A DNA stretch of 64,000 nt from Aedes albopictus (GCF_035046485.1 NC_085136.1:83531734-83595733); one strand, 5' to 3'; shown: positions 47,640 through 59,789, counted from the stretch's first letter. Notes: generated by a model not told the origin, from the sequence alone. Translations and numbers: made by a program.

Positions 47640-48310
47640 GGAAATCAACATTGGAGATCAGAAATTCCATGATGTCGACCCAAAATTCAAGGTGGAAGCC
47701 TAATATTCAAGATGGCGGTTCCGAATTCAATATGGCGGCTGTTTACTATAGTTTTAGGCTCTAAAACTATGTAATACGGATATATTTGGAATGAGGAAGA
47801 AGCCTGGACTACAAAAATGACTACCAGAGTATCCAAGATGACGGTCTAAAATCCAAGATGGCAGCTTCAAATTCAAGATGGCGGCTGTTTAATTGAGTTT
47901 AAGGCTCTAAAGCTGTGCAATATGGGTAAATTTTGTTTGGGGTAGATGTCCGGAGTCCAAAAATGGCGACCAGAATATCTAAGATGGTGGCTCCAAATTC
48001 AGGAAGGCGTCTGTTTAATGGATGTTTAGGCCGAAAAACCATGCAATATGGGTATAATTGATATGAGGAAGATGTCCGGAGTCCAAAAATGGCGACCAGA
48101 ATATGCAAGATGGTGGCTTAGAATCCAAGATGGTGGCTGTTTAATTGAGTTTGAGGTCGTAAAACCATAATGGGTATATTTGGTTTGGGGAAGATGTCCC
48201 GAGTTCAAAAATTGCCAAAAGAATACCCAAGATGTCAGTCTAAAATCCAATATGGCAGCTCCAAATCCAAGATGGCGGCTGTTTTAGGTTTTAAAACCAT
48301 GTAATATGGG
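47640..48310 (+). repeat. Tandem repeat, 125-155-bp period, about 4.5 copies
   Basis: Each unit has GCGGCTGTTTAATTGAG, then GGCTCTAAAACCATG, AATATGGGTATATTTG, GGAAGATGTCCGGAGTC, AAAAATGGCGACCAGAATAT and CCAAGATGG-type words. Unit starts lie at about 47727, 47881, 48005, 48131 and 48279. Lengths vary because the internal CCAAGATGGCGG word is repeated zero to two extra times. Confidence 0.85.
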
Positions 48311-49757
48311 AATATTTGATATGAGGAAGTCATCCAGAAATTTTCCAAAATTAATTTTTCTTATAGGAGTGTGAGAACGAATACATTCTGCATTTCATCA
48401 ATCTCATTGAGACCAGCACAATAACTAGAAATGACATTTGAGTTTCTTTATGCATACAGTATATTATTTTATGTATTTTTGGTGCAATTGAATTCTGGTT
48501 CCAAAAATACTTAATGGAGTTTCAAAGGTTTTAAGGATCCTTAAACGATCTCTTTTTGCCTATTTTCTGAGATTAGTTCAATTGGTGTCACCATAATTTG
48601 CTTTACCAGGTACCTTTACCCAAGTTTTTCTCTGAAATTTATTCAGAATATTTCTCAGAAAAAAAAAAACTTTTAAGTAATCTTCAGACGAACCTAAAGA
48701 ATTCTCTATTTAAGTTTTCATTAGAATCTCTAGAAGAATTCGGAAGACCTTTCAGCAAGATCTACCAATGAAATTCATGGATCATTTTTTGCAGAATGTC
48801 TGATGAATCACTGGGGAAATTGCTCATAAATGCTTGAAAGTATTCCTGAAAAATATTTTTAAGGAATCTCCGGCAGATTTTCTTTAAAAAATCTCAGAAA
48901 CTATTACAAATAAATCCCTGGACGACATTCTGAAGGCATCGATGAAAGGCTTTCCAAAAAAAAAGCGTTTGGAGAAATTTTGGTTGAAATCAATGACGGA
49001 TTTTCTAACGGAATTCCTGGAGAAATTTCAAATGAATCTATAGAAGATTTTATGAAGGTAGCTTTGGCCAAATCTTCCAAAGAAATCTGTAGAATATTTT
49101 CCGAAAACTAAAATCCTTGAAAGAATTCCCGAAGTAATCTCTAAAGGATTTTCTATAAGAATCCATGAAGGAATTAGTGGAAAAATCTATTTAGTCGTTT
49201 CTAAGTACTCTTTAAGGATGTTTTGCCAGGAATTTTTGTAAGAGTTTCTGAAGGAACCTCTGGAAAATTTCTTAACAAATTTACTGACAATTTGCCAGGT
49301 GGAAATATAGAGATAAAAAATGTGAAATAGAAGTATTGAAAAATAAAAGAATAAAGGAATCAGTGCAAGAATTTCTAAAGGTTTCCTGAAGAAAGTTGCC
49401 AGAATTATGGAAGTTTATGTAATAAAAGAAATATCGCGAGGAATTATTTGACTAATTTCTGAATAAATTCTTAGATAACTCCTAAAGGTCTCTTTGGAGG
49501 AATTTCTATCGGAATTTCCAGAAGAATTCTTGATTTGATTTGTTTCTAGAGATAAAACCCGAAACGGGATGCCCGATAACATGGCACATTTATGTTATGT
49601 GTTGTGCTGCGTCAAATTGTGTTGACTTTATTTGTGCATTTGTAAGGTTCTATATGTTGTAATGTGGTAATACTTTGTAATAATTAGTTTCTTTTATTTT
49701 TGTAACGCACCACCCCCGGCGAAGACTGACGCTCGAGCCTAGCTATTTAGCACTGTA
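48311..49757. repeat. Degenerate minisatellite remnant, then possible 5' flank of the RTE element
   Basis: 48600-49540 carries decayed GGAATTTCTG and AAGAATTCTTG words. From about 49555 (AAACCCGAAACGGGATGCCC) the sequence changes and may be the 5' untranslated part of the RTE element that resumes after the TA-flanked insertion, but I cannot prove this. Confidence 0.45.
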
Positions 49758-51353
49758 CACGGGAAAAAATTCGTTGCCGGATCCATGACCAAAATGTTAT
49801 GAAATCATAAAACTTGTCGCTTCATGATATTGTAACTACAAGTCATGAAATCGTGACGTTAACAACGATTACCATAAATAATAATAACTGATTCCATCAA
49901 CAAAAGCCATGGCCGTCAAAAGCGTTATGAAAAAATTAAGCTCGTTTTCATAAATTGAATACCATAAAGCTGAGTCAGGCTCTGAGTCACAAAACTATGA
50001 CGCTGAGTCATCTCAACCAGACGCTGAGTCGTATAAACATAACGCAGAGTCATAAAATCATGAATCACAACAAACGAATTTGGGCACTGTAAGCGTTACG
50101 CAAACCCTTGCGCAGAATCACCTACGCCATTTTTGTCACTTCTGTCAAGGTGCCTTTTGTGAGCGGCAGTGTTTTCCGGTGAGATTTTTTTTTTGGTTTT
50201 CGAAAAAGTGTAGTGGATTGTTCTTACTTAAATAGTAGTAAACTATATAATTATTGAACTACATTCCAGAAGTTGAAAGTGGAAAATTCCATATTCCGGC
50301 ACAAAACTCCGGCCAGCTTCATCAGCAGCAGAACAATTAAGCTCACGCACAATTCCGGCACAAAATTTTGGCTAAATGCATGACGTAATCTATGGACGCC
50401 CCCTATGTCTATGGACCATTTTACAAGACGGTTCAGAACAACTGATCGCTCATTTTATGAATGAAAATTTGACAGTATGGAGGCAGGTCATTTTGACAGA
50501 TCTCACACGAGCAAGAAAAGGTCGGCAAACTGCAAGAAAATTGTTCGTCTCTTTCTTGAATGTGTGTGATCTGTCAAAATGACCTGGCTAATGTCAAACA
50601 TTTCGAGGTTAGGTTTCGTGGTGTAATGAAGAATAGACTTGCGTGGTGTAATGAAGAATAGACTTTGTTTTTTCGCAGTCAAACAAGACAAAAGAAATCT
50701 CAAAAAGTGCAGCCAAATGACAAATACCAGAATCATAAAAATTACTTCAATATTCAGGAACCTTGTTCGTGATTTCAGAGTGCGTGCTTCACGATAACAT
50801 GACCTTAAATGCCACTTTGCACCAATTAATCCGATAGTATAAATTACAAATACTAGAATCATGCATACTGCTTATGTTTTTATAACATTAGGTAATAAAT
50901 TAAGAACATGCTTTATGATAACATGACCAGTACTACAATTTTTCGCAAATCGATCCAGTACCATAAATGACAAATACTTGCACCATGAGTAATGCTCAAG
51001 CTTTCATAAATTTAGTTCATAGTTTGAGTACGTACTTCATGATAATATGAACCGACTTACCAAAGTTCGCTTATAAAACTGGAACCATAAATGACAACTA
51101 CTAGTTCTATGAATACCGCTTCTGGTTTTATGAATCTAGTTTATAGTTCTGGTATTCATGGGCTGATATCATGACTTAACTTACAAATGTTTGTCAATAA
51201 ATATGACAAACGTAACGCCAAGGTGACGTTACGGCAACATGAGTCATGAAAGTATGACCTTTTTTGTGGTGTATATTAATAACATGAAAACACACATTTT
51301 ACGCGAAATCATGACTCATTTAGCAGGTTTCAAGCAGCGGATTTTTTCCCGTG
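49758..51353. mobile_element. 1.6-kb TA-flanked element with CACGGGAAAAAAT ends
   Basis: Left terminus CACGGGAAAAAATTCG and right terminus, complement of CACGGGAAAAAATCCG, with TA outside both (49756-49757, 51354-51355). The interior is full of short CATGAA/TTCATG, AACCATAAATGACAAATACT words repeated imperfectly between 50700 and 51250, spaced roughly 85-110 bp. No transposase. A hairpin insertion may lie at 50484-50585. Confidence 0.75.
50484..50585. repeat. Hairpin with 23-bp arms inside the 1.6-kb element
   Basis: CAGGTCATTTTGACAGATC with CACAC at the left and GTGTGATCTGTCAAAATGAC with CTG at the right are complementary. The loop of about 55 bp contains partially symmetrical sequence (AGCAAGAAAAGG and TTCTTGAATG). 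May be a separate small palindromic element. Confidence 0.65.
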
Positions 51354-51559
51354 TAGTTGGAGGAAATGCCAATGCAGAACCCGTAGCTTCCGGGAAGGTG
51401 AGCCCAGCTCCCTGGGTTAGTGGGTTGGTGTCAGGCCCTGCGAGCCAGCCGTAAAAAAGACTAGCACCGGAAAATCAACAAGAGACGAATGCGAACCGAT
51501 ACCAATGGCGACGACCACAGCGACGAAAAGGGACTTGCGATTGGAAGCTCGGTACGTAG

Positions 51560-52343
51560 AACTGCAGATCTCTCAACTTCATCGGGAGCACCCGCATACT
51601 CGCCGATAAACTGAAGGACCGCGGGTTCGGAATCGTAGCGCTGCAGGAGGTGTGTTGGACAGGATCCATGGTGCGAACGTTTAGAGGTAATCATACCATC
51701 TACCAGAGTTGCGGCAACACACGTGAGCTGGGAACAGCTTTTATAGTGATGAGCGACATGCAGAGGCGCGTGATCGGTTGGTGGCCGATCGACGAAAGAA
51801 TGTGTAGGTTGAGGATCAAGGGCCGATTCTTCAACATTAGCATAATAAACGTGCACAGCCCTCACTCCGGAAGCGATTATGACAAAGACGCATTTTACGC
51901 GCAGCTCGAACGCGAGTACGACCGCTGCCCAAACCACGACGTCAAGATCATCATAGGGGATCTTAACGCTCAGGTAGGCCAGGGGGAGGAATTCAGACCG
52001 ACGATTGGAAAGTTCAGCGCCCACCAGCTGACGAACGAAAATGGCCTACGCCTCATCGATTTCGCCGCCTCCAAGAACATGGCAATTCGTAGCACCTTTT
52101 TCCAGCACAGTCTCCCGTATCGTTACACCTGGAGATCACCACAACAAACGGAATCGCAAATCGACCACGTTCTGATTGATGGACGGCACTTCTCCGACAT
52201 TATCGACGTCAGGGTCTATCGTGGCGCTAATATCGACTCTGATCACTACCTGGTGATGGTTAAACTGCGCCCAAAACTCTCCGTTATTAACAACGTACAT
52301 TACCGGCGGCCGCCCCGGTACGATCTAGAGCGACTGAAGCAAC
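51560..52343 (+). pseudogene. Endonuclease domain of the RTE element
   Basis: In one frame: NCRSLNFIGSTRILADKL, VALQEVCW, then IIIGDLNAQVGQG, YRYTWRSP, SQIDHVLIDGRHF and IDSDHYLVMVK. These are the metal-binding Glu, Asp-Asn and final Ser-Asp-His residues of the exonuclease-endonuclease-phosphatase fold. A TAG stop at 51557-51559 stands just upstream of NCRSL. The frame runs to 52354, into the inserted element. Confidence 0.85.
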
Positions 52344-52777
52344 CACGGGGATGACGGTGATCTGATTTTGTTGCCGCTTATCATGCGCAACCAGTGCTCA
52401 CTAATACCAACATTTACTCAATACAGCAGCGGGAGGAAATAAGGAAAAATGCACTTTGGCGAACACAGTTTGCGAAAAGAGGTGTTGTGTGTCTTTTCAC
52501 AAGCAATTCTCACTCTCTGTAGGAACTTTACCTAAATATCGACACTCTGAAATTGAAAATTATCAATTAATGCCGCTTTTTCATGATCAACACTTTTATG
52601 AGATCTAATGTGATGTAAGCGTATTGCACCGATATCCCTCGTATAAAAGGTTAACATTCAAATTTCACGACTGTGTTGGGGAATATTTTTGCTGGAGCAT
52701 AAATTTATGCTCCACGTAAGGAGGCACAATCCAATCTGTCAAACTCCATAGTGAAAAAATTGGTTGCCGTCCCCTTG
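52344..52777. mobile_element. 434-bp hAT-like element inserted in the RTE element
   Basis: The RTE coding sequence is interrupted exactly here. GAAGCAAC is duplicated on both sides (52336-52343 and 52778-52785). The ends are CACGGGGA and complement of CAAGGGGA, with subterminal GACGG/CCGTC similarity. An 8-bp target duplication and short CA-starting termini are the hAT signature. Removing insert and one target copy rejoins the retrotransposon frame LERLKQP with VATAYAQNLEAALP. Confidence 0.87.
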
Positions 52778-52785
52778 GAAGCAAC

Positions 52786-53664
52786 CGAATGTCGCCACCG
52801 CATACGCGCAGAATCTCGAGGCAGCGTTGCCGGACGAGGGTGTGCTCGATGTGCCCCTCTAGAGGACTGCTGGAGTACAGTCAAAGCAGCCATCAACAAC
52901 GCAGCCGAGAGCACTATTGGGTACGTAGAACGGAGTCGACGAAACGATTGGCAGCGCGGGCGGTAATGCTGCAGCATGGAACCCGACAGAATGTGGAGCG
53001 ATACAGACAGAAGCGGAAGCAGCAGACCCGTCTCTTCCGGGAGAAAAAGCGCCGCCTGGAAGAAGCGGAATGCGAGGAAATGGAACTGCTGTGCCGTTCA
53101 CAGGAAACACGCAAGTTCCACCAGAAGCTCAACGCATCCCGCAAAGGCTACGTGCCGCAAGCCGAAATATGCAGGGATAAGGAAGGGAGCCTCCTGACGG
53201 ACAAACGTGAGGTGATCAAAAGGTGGAAGCAGCACTTCGACGAGCACCTGAATGGCGAAGAGAATATAGGCACGGAGGACCAAGGCAGCGGAGGAAATGA
53301 CTATGTTGGTGCAGCAGAGGACGGGAACGAACCAACTCCCACGCTGAGGGAAGTTAAGGATGCCATCCACCAACTCAAAAACAACAAAGCGGCTGGTAAG
53401 GACGGTATCGCAGCAGAACTCATCAAGATGGGCCCGGAAAAGTTGGCCACCTGTCTGCATCAGTTAGTAGTCAAGATCTGGGAAACCGAACAGCTACCGG
53501 AGGAGTGGAAGGAAGGGATAATTTGTCCCATCCACAAGAAAGGCGACAAGTTAATGTGTGAGAACTTTCGAGCGATCACCATTTTGAATGCCACCTACAA
53601 AGTGCTATCCCAGATCATCTTCCGTCGTCTTTCACCTAAAGTAAATGAGTTCGTGGGAAATTAG
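52786..53664 (+). pseudogene. Linker and N-terminal reverse transcriptase of the RTE element
   Basis: From about 52790 two frames are needed: one reads VATAYAQNLEAALPDEGVLD up to about 52860, then the frame of 52914-53664 continues with LLEYSQ-type shadow or, in register, DCWSTVKAAINNAAESTIG. The long frame to 53664 contains LFREKKRRLEEAECEEMELL, KRWKQHFDEHLNG, NNKAAGKDGIAAELIKMG, LPEEWKEGIICPIHKKGDK and NFRAITILNATYKVLSQI, which are RT motifs 0-2. It stops at TAG 53662-53664. Confidence 0.8.
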
Positions 53665-54720
53665 CAAGCCGATTTGATCGACGGCCGGTCGACAACGGAC
53701 CAGATCTTCACCGTACGGCAAAACCTCCAGAAATGCCGTGAATACCAGGTCCCAACGCATCACCTGTTCATCGACTTCAAAGCGGCATACGACAGTATCG
53801 ACCGCACAGAGCTATGGAAAATTATGGACGAAAACAGCTTTCCCGGGAAGTTGACTAGACCGATAAGAGCAACTATGGACGGTGTGCAGAACAGCGTAAG
53901 GATTTCGGGTGAACTATCCAGTTCATTTGAATCTCGACGGGGACTACGACAAGGTGATGGACTTTCCTGCCTACTATTCAACATCGCCCTGGAAGGTGTA
54001 TGCGACGAGCCGGGCTCAACAGCCGGGGTACGATCTTCACGAAATCCAGCCAATTTGTCTGTTTTGCGGATGACATGGATATTATTGCTAGAACATTTGG
54101 AACGGTGGCAGAACAGTACACCCGCCTGAAACGTGAAGCAGCAAAGGTTGGACTGGTGGTGAATGCGGCTAAGACAAAGTACATTCTGGTAGGTGGGACT
54201 GAGCGAGACAGGACAAGCCTTGGCAGCAATGTTACGATAGACGGGGATACATTCGAGGTGGTAGAAGAATTCGTCTACCTCGGTTCCTTGCTAACGGCTG
54301 ACAATAACGTGAGCCGTGAAATATGAAGGCGCATCATCAGTGGAAGTCGTGCCTACTATGGGCTCCAGAAGAAACTGCGGTCAAAAAAGATTCACCCCCG
54401 CACCAAATGTACCATGTACAAGACGTTAATAAGACCGGTGGTTCTCTACGGACACGAGACATGGACGATGCTCGAGGAGGACCTGCAAGCACTCGGAGTT
54501 TTCGAGCGACGCGTGCTAAGGACGATCTTCGGCGGCGTGCAGGAGAACGGTGTGTGGCCGTGAAGGATGAACCACGAGCTCGCTGCACTTTACGGCGAAC
54601 ACAGTATCCAGAAAGTGGCCAAAGCTGGAAGGATACGGTGGGCAGGGCATGTTGCAAGAATGCCGGACAACAACCCTGCAAAGTTGGTGTTTGCTAACCA
54701 TCCGGTTGGTACAAGAAGGC
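53665..54720 (+). pseudogene. Catalytic reverse transcriptase and C-terminal region of the RTE element
   Basis: After the stop: LIDGRSTTDQIFTVRQ, HHLFIDFKAAYDSIDR (first catalytic Asp), SRRGLRQGDGLSCLLFNIALEG. A frameshift at about 54000 moves the sequence to the frame containing FVCFADDMDIIAR (catalytic Asp pair) and GLVVNAAKTKYILVG, ending at 54326. Downstream fragments encode RIISGSRAYYGLQKKL and VVLYGHETWT in yet another frame. The region to about 54720 contains further C-terminal pieces. Confidence 0.83.
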
Positions 54721-54890
54721 GTGGAGCGCAGAGAGCATGATGGGCGGACCAGGTGGAGCGTGATCTGGCGAGTATTGGGCGTGATCGACGTTGGAGAGCT
54801 GCAGCTGCAAATCGAGTATTATGGCGGCAAATTGTTGATTCAGTATTATCATGAATTTGATGTTAACTAAATAAATGAAAAAATGAGAGA

Positions 54891-56038
54891 GTCTCTGTGT
54901 GAATTTCTGGAGGAATTCTTTGAGAATTTTTGAAAGAAAACCCTAGAGGAATTTCAGAAGAATTTTCGAAATACTTTCTTGAAGAAACTCAGCAAGAAAT
55001 TCCGAAGAAATACTCAAACGCAAGAAACAGAACTAGCTGAACTGCATTTTATTCAGCAAGAGTTTGCTTAAGAGTTGTTTGTTTCACTCAGCAAACATGT
55101 TTGTAGGGAATAATCTAGAGAAACCTGAAGTTTTGAGAATACAGAAAAACGAATAGTTAAGGTTTAACTGACTGAACTTCAAGTGCTCTGGAACTAGAAC
55201 CGTTGGATATTAATGATTTCGTCGTGCAGGCACTGAATCCTCTTCTTAAATTTCCTCGTAATTTGTTAACCTTTCGGAGCATATACATAAGACTAAAAAA
55301 ATAAGACGCAACGAAAACTAACAGCGAACGGCAGCCTGTGACACTCGCGAGAAGAAGGTTTCCTCCTTCATCAGTGACAGTGGCTTGATTGACACGTGTC
55401 ACGTTGAAATGCGTCCTTTGGTTGACTGGTATTTATGAGAGGCAATGTTATGTGGGATATATGATATCTACATTAGCTGCTGTGAGGGCAGGCAGATGAT
55501 ATTTTCCAGTTTGTTCACGAAGAACGATGACTAAATTTATGGCAATAAGGTTACTACCACACCGGTGTAGAACTGATGTATGATGGCAGAAATACTTTTT
55601 AGATACTCTAGCGTCTAGCTCATTCAATCAGAAGCACTACAAACCTAAGTGCCTTCGTTGGAAGGCTTATGGTAAGAGACTTATCTGAACCTGGTGACAG
55701 AGAAGAAATGATGCATGTAGGATTCTCTTTGTTCAAATACCAATGTGTTGGAAACATCTTGACTGCTGTTCTGATTTGCAGCAATTTTCTCTTATAATTC
55801 CTCCCAGTAAAATATTTTCCTTCTTTTGCCCAATGGATGTTTTCATTCACAAATTTCAAGAGCTCAGTAGGAGCTTCCTCGGTGGTTTAGCTGAACATGG
55901 AACAGCGGAGGATATGCTGGGTGGTAGAACAATGAAGATTGAAATATGGCCCAATTTCGAAGAAGTATGAAAGCTACCAGCAAGAGATTTACTTGGAAAA
56001 ACGAAACAAGTATGTTCGGTGTATTTTTCCAAGATTTA
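54891..56038. other. No gene supported
   Basis: A few decayed GAAATTTCAGAAG words follow the retrotransposon, then unassigned sequence. Frames of 60-81 codons show no motif. Confidence 0.35.
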
Positions 56039-56983
56039 AGGTATGCACACAGCAAAATCTAGCCACCGCATTTTGGATAGAAATTTCTCTATTTTCGACG
56101 AATCGTGGCAATCTCTGGCGCAAATGAAAGCTTATTGTGTAAGGAATCGAAAAATATTTACTTCGGGATATATTTTGATATTGTGTTTAAAATAGAGCCA
56201 AGGGAACAAGAAGTCCTCGAAAAGTTTTTGCACAAACGTGCTGAAAATCTGACAATGTACATTAAGGCGACCGTCCCCGCAGACCTAAGTTAGCTTTCAA
56301 GTATTCGGTTCTATACATCATTACAACTTGGAAAGGTTGCAGATCAACTTAAGAGCAAGAAAAAATCGAAGTTTGGCAAGAAATACATAGTTTGATCAAC
56401 AATATGAATTTGTGGTTTGAAAAACCGAACTTTTAGAAATACATGTACAGCAAATCATCTTTTTCACTACGGGAAACGTCGGGAAAAATGGCAGGCACCC
56501 CTTATTCAAAAGCTTAGATATTGTGTATTGATTTGAATTGATTTTTGTCCCCTGTTTTTGGCGGAGAATGCTTGCGCTTTTATGCAGAAAACTATGTAGA
56601 AATTGTACTGCATTTTTCCTAAAAACTTAAAATCTCATACACTTCAAAACTCAACCCAATTGAAAAATATTGAGTAACCGTGAATTGGAACCTTCAAAAA
56701 ATGTCAAGAACGACAGCTTTCATCGAAAAATAAGATTGATTTTGACACAAAGGTGGTAAAAATTTCTTGGCATGCGGTCGATGGTACTGTGCAAAACTTT
56801 ACGGAAGGGCTCAAGCTCAAAACTCGAGATGACGGATATAACAAGTCAAATCAGCAATGTCTTGATGTTGATTTAAAGTAAATTAATGCTTTTTTACGAT
56901 GAATTGCTTTTGGTTTGGGAACAAGTTGGAATGAATTATTACTGCTTGATTTTCTTTGGCCAGATTTTGCTGTGCGCATACCT
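56039..56983. mobile_element. 945-bp TA-flanked element
   Basis: AGGTATGCACACAGCAAAAT at the left and the complement of AGGTATGCGCACAGCAAAAT at the right, extending through CTRGCCA (27 bp). TA stands outside both ends (56037-56038, 56984-56985). No transposase frame in the interior. Confidence 0.78.
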
Positions 56984-56985
56984 TA

Positions 56986-57880
56986 TATTCTATTTAAGAC
57001 ACTTTTCATCGTCAGGGTTAAGATTTATTTCGAATGTGACCGACGTCTTGCTCTTGGCTGAACATAACCGATAAATTAAACCACTGAGAAAAGAACATTC
57101 AACTCCATCGTTGCCCAAATAAAGATTCGAGCAAATCGAGCACAAATCACACCCAAATCGTCCAATGCACCAAAGCTCCAATGCAAACCACGATTTGCAG
57201 TATCATCTTTTAGGAAAACAATCTTAAATCCCATACCGAGAGAATATACCCACAGAGAGAAAAACGAATAAGTACCTTTATGCGGGATCTCGTATGAAAG
57301 TCACATCCCACGGCCAGAGCCAGAGCCAAAGCTAAGAAGCCAAAGCCAAAAAGTCACAAGTAAACACCGAATCGCACGAAGAAAACTCTTATAAATTTAT
57401 TTCAAGCGTATGATTCGAAAGCAATCCGCTTGAATCCCTTCGATCCTCGGTGCGTCCTCTACTGCGCCATCCAGCCAGCAGCTCCTAGCGGCAGCAACTA
57501 GCAGTGGCAATAAAAGTCCATCTCCAATAACGACAGCGTTTGGAGTGTTGGTGTATGCTGGGGAAAACGGGAGTAAAATGCATTTTTGGGGTGAACAGTA
57601 CACTCAATGCTTAATTAAGAGCTTTGTAGAGCAAGCCCCTTTTCATTTGCCCGAACGCTGTTTGGGCGAAAAAAGGATGATAAACCTGATTGATCATGCC
57701 ACAATTCTCTTATTCAGTATAACTTAAATATATGGCCTTGGGAAAAACTCTGATAAAATATTAGCAGTTTCAACGCTGAACAATTCCTGGATGGTTAGAA
57801 AGAATAGCCTATGATTAAAACCAAGAAATATACCTAATCTGATAATTATATTATTGGTAATGGGAATTTTATGCGTAAAT
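56986..57880. other. No recognisable feature
   Basis: A short AGAGCCAGAGCCAAAGC repeat at about 57314-57352. No gene supported. Confidence 0.35.
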
Positions 57881-58780
57881 TAGGTAAGAGGTTTCCTGGA
57901 AGTTCCCGGAGAGCCCGAAAAAACAGGGATCTAAGGGGATTCAGAGCATTTCAGGCGTATAGTGGGAGTTTCCAAAACGATTCAAGGGGGCATCAGAGGG
58001 GGAGGTCTCAAGAGCATTTCAAGCCGTCACATGACATTTTAGAGATATTTAAGAGGCTTCCAGGGAATTCCAGAAACGTTTTAGGGCGTACTTAGAATTC
58101 TCAGGAGCGCTTCTAGGAGTTTACCGGGGTTCCAAGAGGTTTCAAGGGCGTTTAAGGGGGTTTTCTTTAGGGGTCTCAAAAGCCGTTAGAGGTCGTTTCA
58201 AAGAGATTCAGCGGTGTTTCAAAGCATTTCAGATTGTTTCACAGGGTCTCAGAGGGTCTTAGGAGCCTTTTAAGAACATTATGGGTAAAGTAACCAGACC
58301 CATAAACCCATGAAACCCCCTGAAACGCCACTGAGACCCCCCAGAACGCCCCAGAGATCTCCTAGGACCTCCTGAAGCTCCTTGAGGCACCCTGAAATCA
58401 ACTCTATGGAACTCCCCTAGAATTTCGAGGTACTCCCTAAGGCCCTTTTAAACGCTCCTGGTACCTGTAAGTACCATCGTTAGCCCTAGTCGTGCATTTG
58501 GGCCGTTATGACCCAAACAGGCACCCTAAGTATGAACTGCAACAGCGGGGTGAACGTTAGCTTATTTATAAAATAGGGTACCTCTTTATCGGCCCTGAGA
58601 CTTTCTGAGACCCCCCTGAAACCTCCTGAATTTTCCTGAAATTCCTCTGAGAAGTCCATGAAACGCCCCTGACACCCCCTAGAACGCCTTTGAGACTTCG
58701 TGGAACTCCCTGAAGTCACCTGGAATCCCTTTGAAACGCCCCTGAGGTCTCCTGGGACCTCCGATGATACTGCGTGCACC
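57881..58780. repeat. Degenerate G-rich then C-rich minisatellite, inverted about 58290
   Basis: 57881-58280 carries GGTTTCAAGGGCGTTT, TTTCAGGGTCTCAGAGG words; 58300-58480 and 58590-58770 carry the complement type (CCTGAAACGCC, CTGAGACCCCCC, AGAACGCC). The sense switch makes a weak kilobase-scale inverted repeat. Frames over it are by-products. Confidence 0.65.
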
Positions 58781-58852
58781 GCGATTTGTTCCTGAATGCT
58801 TAGGCTTTATCATCAGCTAGCACCAGAAGGAGTACCTGATAAGGGAGCCTCC

Positions 58853-59270
58853 CCCGAGCAAAGTACAATAACTGAGCAGTAACAAACTGATAACTAGTGT
58901 TCGCTCCAGAACAAATTTTACAATTTTGTGTTATCAACTTGGTAGTTCATGTTACCATTAACTGTCAAACTGGGGGCATCATCGTTGACAACAACAATGG
59001 AAGTAGTTATCAATAACCGTTGCAAATATCTTCCTGATAACAAAATAAGTTTTCAATTGGATAAAATTGTTAGATTTACAGAAGTTGTTATCAGGGTGCC
59101 TTTGATGATAACATAATGAGATATTTTTTTGGTATCACGGGTATACTTGGTTGTTATCATGTTTGTTATGTTGCCTGCTTATTCAGCCACAATGAGAACA
59201 AATTTAGTTAATTATTTTTGATATCTGATAACACAGTATGTTATCAGGTTGTTATGAAACTTTGCTCGGG
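58853..59270. mobile_element. 418-bp miniature element with CCCGAGCAAAGT ends
   Basis: A 12-bp perfect inverted terminus (CCCGAGCAAAGT and complement). Subterminal CATAACAACCTGATAAC (right, complement) resembles CAATAACTGAGCAGTAACA (left). The interior has many GATAAC/GTTATC words, a subterminal-repeat pattern found in non-autonomous DNA elements. Termini resemble the element at 20556-20967. No clean target duplication seen. Confidence 0.7.
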
Positions 59271-59789
59271 CCGCCTGCCTCAATCTATGATACAACAGAC
59301 CACAGCTGATTTCACAATACCATACGAATCACTCCCCGTTGCATCCCGCAGAGATATCTAGGTCATAAACTGTAAAAGTGCAGTTTCGGCGAAGAAAATG
59401 CTACCAGAACATCAGCATTATGATGAGCTTTACTGAGGGCAAATGTTTGAAAAACATTTTTTTTTCAATTCTACTCTATAAAAGTCACACATCATGAACA
59501 TGTAATTATGATTAAAACTAAATTTAAAAACATTAACTAGGTCAAATATTGGAAAGCTACTATGATTTGATATTTTTTCAGGATTTTTTTAAATTTGAAC
59601 CACTCAAATGTTAACTTGATTTTCCTTCTCTTTGCCGATGTTCACTTAGGCAGTACTTTAGGCTATTATTTTGACTCAGATGCGCTTACATGCAACAACC
59701 TGCCTCGTCTGTTGTGCTTGGTCTAGCATTATCCTCTCTGGAGCCACCATCCTCCGCCGGTGTATTCAATAACGTTCAGTTGGCAACAG
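59271..59789. other. No recognisable feature
   Basis: AT-rich. GGAGCCACCAT at about 59740 echoes the terminus of repeats A/B. No gene. Confidence 0.35.

Larger units (their letters stand above)
51356..54890 (+). mobile_element. RTE-clade non-LTR retrotransposon, inactive
   Basis: A leader (51356-51560) is followed by an endonuclease (51561-52343), a coiled, Arg/Gln-rich linker (52786-53200), and reverse transcriptase (53200-54720). The 3' end is short and A-rich (AAATAAATGAAAAAATGAGA), without a long poly-A, as is usual in the RTE clade. Motif style (FIDFKAAYDSI, RGLRQGDGLS, FADDMDII) and domain order match mosquito RTE-type elements such as JAM1. At least two in-frame stops (51557-51559, 53662-53664), a frameshift at about 54000 and a 434-bp insertion inactivate it. 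Confidence 0.87.
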
